NCBI GenBank assembly: GCA_026261815.1
Contig: JAMPIT010000258.1
Coordinates: 17,068,501-17,132,500 of the forward strand
DNA length: 64,000 nucleotides
Reading direction: 5' to 3'
Origin: Monarcha castaneiventris obscurior
Lineage: Eukaryota; Chordata; Aves; Passeriformes; Monarchidae
Part shown: in pieces, positions 57,654 to 64,000 of the stretch
Layout of the letters: every line of letters starts with the position of its first letter
Numbering within the stretch: the stretch's first letter is position 1
Notes under the pieces: model-generated
The model's input: the letters and a program-made list of their open reading frames with translations, nothing else
Told to the model about the DNA's origin: nothing
The model's database searches: none
Translations under genes and position numbers: made by a program

Positions 57654-60468
57654 GCTGTTTCAAGGTTTTAAGTGGCTCAAGTAAAGCAACCACACTCCAT
57701 AAAAACACAAATGCTTGAAAACTCCCAAACAGTCTGAAGTTATCACAAGTCTCCAGAGCTACAAGACATTTTGAACCAAACACCAGTCATGCTCATGGAA
57801 GTGCTTAGAATTCACACACAGAATTATTATGATTTGTGATTTTATATGAGAGAAAGAGTAACAATTTCAGACTAAACTAGATGAGGGAATTGTTGGCTTG
57901 CTGTTTTGCTTTGCACTGCCCTATTCATTTAAGCATTCAAATCAGCCTAAAAATATTCAGTGAAATACACGTAATGCTTTAGATTTCACTGCACTAACTG
58001 GAAGTAAACAATCCAGGCAGGAAGCCAGCTGAAAACGAAAGGAGGCACGGTGCACTGTACAAGGGTCAAGAGCACAAATCTGCTTAGATACAGCCCAGAG
58101 CCAGCCCCGAGCACTGCTGCTGATCGAGTGATGTCACACGAACACGGACATGTCCCCATTACACAGGGCACGAACCAGCTATGGTCTGAGCCCATGGCTA
58201 CAAAATGGCAACTCTGGAGTTGGAATAAAGTACAACAGGAATAAAAGCTGAAAGAAAAAACCCAAAGAAAATCAAAGAACTTAAATCTTCATTTGATCAT
58301 TGAAACATTTTTCTTTTAACACCTAGGAGTTTTTGCCATAACTAGTTATTTGTTCTTTTTAATGTAAGAAAAAGTCAGGGAACAGGGGAAAACTGATAAA
58401 TAATTTGCCCATGCAAACAACATCTTCACAATGCCCACCCCCAGTTAGTTTTAGCAGTAAGTCCTTCAGATATGGCAGACTGCCATAAGCTCTGGGGGGG
58501 ATGCCTCCAAATACAGGTAGCGCCTAACTTTACGTCTGGACACCTGCTAAAGTGTAGAATAAGTGGAAGAAACACTGGGGAGGGCAACACTGTCAGAAAG
58601 CTTACTTTTACCTGTTCCTAACTCAAATGCCTACAGGCACATAAAGTCCCATGTCTCAGCTCATGTCCTACTGTTCCTGCCTCAATTTTTAACAGAACCA
58701 ACTCTCTCATGTTCTCTTGGATAACCTCCCTTCCTGCATGCTGTTGTTGGTGCAGCCTCTGATCATAAATCAACAGATAGAGCTGCAGCTGTAATTACCC
58801 TTGTTTGCATTGCAAGGTGTGGTGTGGGAGAGGTCAGCGTAATTTCTTCCTCCTTTCTATCGTGGTTCCGTGAGGCAGTCTCAGAAATGTGCTGCAGTTG
58901 TACAGGAATAGTGAGAAAACAGAATTTGCATCTATTTAGTTTACACTGCTGCTTGAATAAATCTCTTTGAAAATCTGCCTCATATAAAAACTCATGTTGG
59001 CAGGTACAAGAAATAAATGCCCAACCTGCTTATGAGCTTCCTACTAGGACCTAATTTGCACTTTAACACAACCAAATACCTTGGAGATTTATATGTTTTA
59101 GTTATAAAAGATCAAATTTTTTCAAAGTCATCTGGCAGTAGGTCTGGCTTTCTTACTAGACCCCTTCCTATTATGAATCGACCAGCAGGTTTTATCAATC
59201 CTACCAAAAACTAACATACATATGCTTGAGCTCCACCTACTGTCTGCCAACCCATGTACAAACATGAAACGATTTCGTAATGGCTCACCTATTTTTTCTT
59301 CAATTTGTTCCCTGAATTGGGAAAAAAAAGAAAAAGAATTATGAAAAGGCATGAATTTCCTTTTCTTTCAGAATTAGTTCACAGTTTATGGCTAATACCT
59401 TCTTCTCTTTCCAGCTAACTTAGCTCTCATTAGTCTCACTAGCTTTGCTGGTCAGCATATCAGAGCTGTCTTGTGCATAAAAATAAGGCATTAAGACACT
59501 TCGTAACTTCAGCCTTCTGTTTTTGAAAGTCTCCCTAGTTATGTCAAAATAAAGTGCTTATTTGTGTGAGATTTAAACCAATTCTAAATATAATGGAAAG
59601 ATGAAAAAAAAAAAGTTACTGCACTGGGTAAGTGGATGCCTTTAAAATATCAGCTAATTATCTAAAAGTCCTGAATACACTAAAATACTTTCCTTCAATA
59701 CAAAGGATGTATATTTTGGATGTGTAGCACTCAAAACGAAAATTTACAAGTCACTTGGTCTCTATCAGAGCTTGGCTTTTCAAAAGTCTTTACCACCCTT
59801 TCAACATTTTACTAAGAAAAGGATTTGAGGACATGGAGGCAAATGACCTCTAGGTATTCTAGACAGCCAACACAACATTATACTCCATTATTTGTGTAGA
59901 TGCAAGTATTTGGCACACAAAAATGTCAGGCCAACCTGCTCCTTTGACAGCATGTATCAGTAGATGACATCCCAAGTGAAATGTCCCAATGCTCCTTCTG
60001 CTGTCCTCTCCACAGGCTAAACTGTATGTCAGTGTGTCTCCAAAAGAGGCAACACAGGCACACACAATGCACCAGTCTTATTCTAATTGTTATCTGTAAA
60101 CGCATCTCTGAGAGATTAGGACCTTTACTTCCCTAGGCTTTATCAGTAAGAGCACCCAAAATGCTTAATAATAAAAATCATCATCATCATCTGCTCTCCA
60201 CACATGACATACTCACTCCCCCTTGTGGCTCATGTGCTTATAGACAGTGAAAAATCAACAGTAAGGTGTTGCGTGGAGTTAAATATAAACATTTTCATGT
60301 CCCTGACAGCTTTTGCTATTAGTCAGTCTTCAAAACTATAAAAACTAAAAACCAGAAAAACAGTCCCCCCCCTTTTTTTTTCTCCTTTCTTTAAAAAGTA
60401 AGTGCACATAACCATGTACCTATATTTGCTTTCACTGACACAGACATTTTGACTTGGGTGCATTATCA

Positions 60469-60592
60469 AAAGGCCAGGTTGGATGGGACCCTGAGAAACC
60501 TGGTCTAATGAAAGGTGCCTCTGCACAAGGCAGGGGATTGTAACTAGATATCTTTTGAGGCCCCTGCCAACCCAAACCATTCTGTGATAACT
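60469..60592 (+). mobile_element. CR1 3' end fragment (plus strand)
   Basis: Sequence GGTTGGATGGGACC..GGCAGGGGATTG..AACTAGAT..GGCCCCTGCCAACCCAAACC..ATTCTGTGAT is a diverged CR1 tail. Confidence 0.85.
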
Positions 60593-62471
60593 CAGCATTT
60601 GGGAACCACTGGGATTAATGTTTTGGAGAAAACAGGTAATTCATTTAATCCAAGTTTCACAAGATCACCAGAGATAAAATAAGACCTGTGTTTTATACCC
60701 CAAGACTTCTATCCCATGTTTCAGATTCAGACCTTTCCAGCTTATGTTTCTCATCTGTAATAAGACCTGACAGTAGTCACTGATCCTCTAACAAAGGTAT
60801 TGGAAAGGTCAATTAAGTAGCTACTGCCACTAGTATTACTATTGGTGCCAAGGAAATTAGAGCAAAGTAATTTTATAGTTTTCAACTCAAAGCTCAGTGC
60901 ATGTAGCGGCTTTTGAGGGCTCCAGACCAGACATCATTTGAGAGTTAATGAGTAATAACAGAAGAAGCAGAATACAGACATTAACTGGGTAAAATCCACG
61001 GTAGGATAACATGTAAGATTAACCATTAACATGCAAAGAGAGAATGCTTGCTGCTCTAAGAATTATCAGCATTTTATATTTACTAAAGCACCCTCAGCAT
61101 TACAGAAGATGCTCCCATAAGCAAAATAGCCTAAACTCCATTTCAGCATCATGAGAGGGGAATGCACTGCTAAAAGACTTTGCAATGAAGGCCAGAATAA
61201 TTAGAAAGCCACTATCCACTTGACTCAATTCATATAAGGATTATCATTCACAAAGAAAAAAAATTCCTCTTCACAGTACACTAACTCCCCTTGTCCCCGA
61301 CCCACAAAAACCAAAAACCTAAACCAAAAATCCCACAATCCCCACCAAACACAGAAAAACCCAGATCTTAGAGCTAATCAGACCATTCAGGAACTGGGGG
61401 CTGGGAAAGAGCAAAAAGCTCCAAACAGGAACAGGCTAACTTGGGATTCACTCTTCTAGGGAAACATGAACTAGGACAGTAGACTGAAAGTGCATGGGCT
61501 GGCAGAGCTGTAGAGTCATACTTCCTGCATAATTTACTGCAAACACCAGCTTACATTTTATTCATCACTTTGCAGCCAAGAGATTACAGGACTGCTGACT
61601 CAACCTTATTTTCAGACCAGCCTGTTGGTCAAACAAAATTCAACATGAGGAAAATACTGAAACTTGGGTGTTACATTCCACCACTAATGATGAATAACAG
61701 CATTGTATCAAATAAGATGAGTTTTCTTTAACTTCAAATGAACAGAGCAAGATTCTCACTATGATTTCAGGGGAATTAAATACTTAAGAGCTGCTGAATT
61801 TCAACTATATATGTAACTCCTTGAGTACTATTTTTTTTTTTACTGGGCTGATGAAAGTTTTTAGCAATAATTATCATACATAAAAGAAATAGTTCCCCTT
61901 TTTGAGTAGAGAAAGGGCAGACACAGTAAGAAACAAGCCTAGAAACAAGGCTGAAAAAAAAAAAATTCTACTACCTGAAGTTTTGCTATCACCAGAAAAG
62001 AACTGAAAGACAAGATGCTTTGTCCAACTTATTGCAACAGCCCAAACTTATCCCACTAGAAAACTGAATATAGGTTATGAATAGAAGACCGACGGACAAA
62101 ACAAAAACCCCAAACCAAAAAAAAAAAACCTCAAGCAAACAAAAAAAATCTCCAACAACCCTCCCTCCTCCACAAACCAACCAACAACATAAAACTAAAA
62201 GCCTCCAAAATGAAATCTCTATGTGCAAAATACAATTTAGGAAAATTTTTCCCACGATAACAATTAAAAGACCATTTGACTAATCTAGTTTGGGAGGTAG
62301 AGCAGATTATCTTGGGATGATAGGGAATCTGTTCTGCTGGCAGTTTTGGACAAATCAGAACATCTATTCTAACAATCTCAGCGACACTGAGCAAAACAAA
62401 ACCAAAAAACTCTCAAGTTCCCTACTTCTGTAACTTAATGACAGGGAGGAGGGGAAAAATTCCACCCGCCT

Positions 62472-62484
62472 CCCCCCCCCCCCC
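62472..62484. repeat. poly(C) run
   Basis: Thirteen C in a C-rich context. Confidence 0.9.
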
Positions 62485-64000
62485 AATTCTGTGCCACTTG
62501 ATAAAAAAGCAACCAACTTCCAACAGTGAGGCTCCCACAAGAGTTACAAAGAAATTATTATGAAACGTAATTTAAATAATAACGGCTTGATTAAAAATAT
62601 CCAGTCAAGTATTTCTTTTCCAGCAGAGGGCAGTGCACAACCAGCAACCACCTATCAAGAAACAAACTGAAGGTTTTCATTGAGACCTATAACTGCGTGC
62701 ATTAACAATGGATTGGCTCTAACAGAATCTTATCTGGGTAATCTGAATTACACAGTTTACATACAAGAGGCAACTGCTGTAGAATGATGTTTGTGAAACT
62801 TCTGTTCCTGCTAAGTAGAGAAACATTAAAAAAAAAAGGCAAATATCTCTGTCTGAAGCCTTACTGACAACACTGATGATCTTTGAGTTGGATGAAAAGT
62901 CCGTAGTGACAGAGATGTGTAAAGTCCAAGTCGGCCACATGGGCATACTCCTTTTCTCCTCAACAAAACACATTCCGTCTGATAATTCCACCTTCTGTGA
63001 TAACTGTTGCCCTTGCTGCAGTTGCAAAAAGTGAGGAAAAGAAGTTCTCAAACCACCCTACAGACTCAGAAAGAACCTTCTGATCATGGGGTGCTTTAGT
63101 GTCAGGCATTCCTCCCAGCTCTGATACTTAATGCTGTCAGGCAGTGTAGAAACTTTCTGCTCACAAGTCCCAACTCGCTTCCCAACAGGCAAGTCTCTGC
63201 AGGAGTGTGATACACAGCATGAACAGGAATACACTGGAGTTGGCAAGTTTTCCAGAGAGGTGACGAGTTCTCTAATAGATTTCCATGTCTAAAAAAGGCT
63301 GCTTGCAAAGAAATTTCACTGTCATCAGGAAAAACTCTTTCCCAAACTGTGGCTACTTGTCATGCTGACACAGATTTTTTTCTAACTTTCCTAAACATAC
63401 ATACACACATACAAAGCAAAAGTTTACTTTTGATCACTCTCTTACCAGAGTACCTTCAGCTAACAGAATGGTGAGAGTCAAACACCCACATCTATATTGG
63501 ACTGGCATCCACCCTATTATGAATCTGTGCAATTAACTATCCAAACCGTGCATCAATAAATCTCATAACCCTAAGTTCCCTGAAGTTGAATTAAACCCAC
63601 AAAATGTCCCATCTTGCAATGCTATAGATAAGGATCAACACATTGGAATGTCATCAAAATTTTATTTTCAGTTGCACTAACCAAAGCCATGATGAATGAT
63701 GGTAATTTCTATGACAGTTTGCTTTCTAACAAAATCAAGGAAGAGTAAAAATAAGGAGAAAAATGAACACTCTGGGGCTAAGACGAAAGAATCCTTCAGC
63801 AGAACTTCACAAGAGACTCCTTTTCTGCAGTTGTAACTTCCTTAAACCAGCAACAGTTTTTTTCAAGTCTGAATCTAAATATAAACTTCCCTCATGACCA
63901 TGCTGAGCAGACAATCAGTCATAAATTTTGCAATTTTTCCACTAATGGAATAAAATACAACTCCAAAACCTCAGGCCATAGTAATATTTCTCAACTCACT

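Larger units (their letters stand above)
53897..64000 (-). other. BCAR3 upstream/intronic DNA
   Basis: No canonical BCAR3 N-terminal exon was found. It holds a CR1 tail at 60469-60592, poly(A) at 57638-57653, poly(C) at 62472-62484 and scattered CA-rich low complexity. Open frames at 62719-63308 (minus) show no recognisable protein. Confidence 0.6.

Noticed and set aside
62719..63308. Three minus-strand open frames that might be BCAR3 N-terminal exons
   Set aside because: They do not resemble the conserved N-terminal residues expected (GTLPRKKKGPPPI-like) and lack a suitable donor phase.
43420..64000. MIR760, known near the human BCAR3 5' end
   Set aside because: No sequence like the mature miRNA was seen; the human gene lies at the far 5' end of BCAR3, outside this window.

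Overview
This is a piece of a vertebrate nuclear genome, almost certainly a bird. Coding sequence is split into short exons with GT..AG introns. The interspersed repeats are mostly CR1 LINE fragments with the avian 3' tail (copies ending in ATTCTGTG-like octamers, and one with the typical CR1 C-terminal coding remnant), plus one LTR of a type common in bird genomes. The background is AT-rich. Passerine is possible but not proven by what I can see. No bacterial, CRISPR, tRNA or rRNA features were found.

Layout. (1) Positions 1-28122, plus strand: FNBP1L (TOCA-1), exons 2 to 16. Exon 1 lies left of the window. The exons read through every junction in phase. With the expected 8 residues of exon 1 they give 609 residues with F-BAR, HR1 and SH3 domains, and residue numbers that fall exactly on known functional sites of human TOCA-1. 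(2) 28123 to about 31800: FNBP1L 3'UTR region, with several poly(A) signals, two G-rich blocks and a cryptic-looking but strong terminal 3' splice site. (3) 32595-43419, minus strand: nine coding exons of BCAR3 (NSP2/AND-34), covering the SH2 domain and the C-terminal Cdc25-like, p130Cas-binding domain through to the stop. The two genes are convergent, tail to tail. (4) 43420-64000: BCAR3 upstream intronic DNA. It holds one LTR, CR1 scraps, simple repeats and, at 53813-53896 on the minus strand, a very plausible alternative first coding exon of BCAR3. The canonical N-terminal coding exons of BCAR3 (about 119 residues) were not found and must lie to the right of the window.

The genes work in related processes. 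FNBP1L senses and bends membrane, binds Cdc42 through HR1 and recruits N-WASP and dynamin through SH3. BCAR3 links phosphotyrosine signals through SH2 to p130Cas/BCAR1 and adhesion turnover. FNBP1L beside BCAR3 is also the order in human 1p22, which supports both calls.

Most interesting points: the alternative BCAR3 N-terminus, whose sequence mirrors an N-terminal isoform of the paralogue SH2D3C and which would replace the region holding the Tyr117 degron; the FNBP1L terminal splice switch, which exchanges a PDZ-ligand-like tail (...VTYI) for ...KGS; a 15-nt microexon in FNBP1L flanked on both sides by two diverged copies of a ~76-bp sequence; and a strong G-quadruplex motif just inside the alternative FNBP1L terminal exon.
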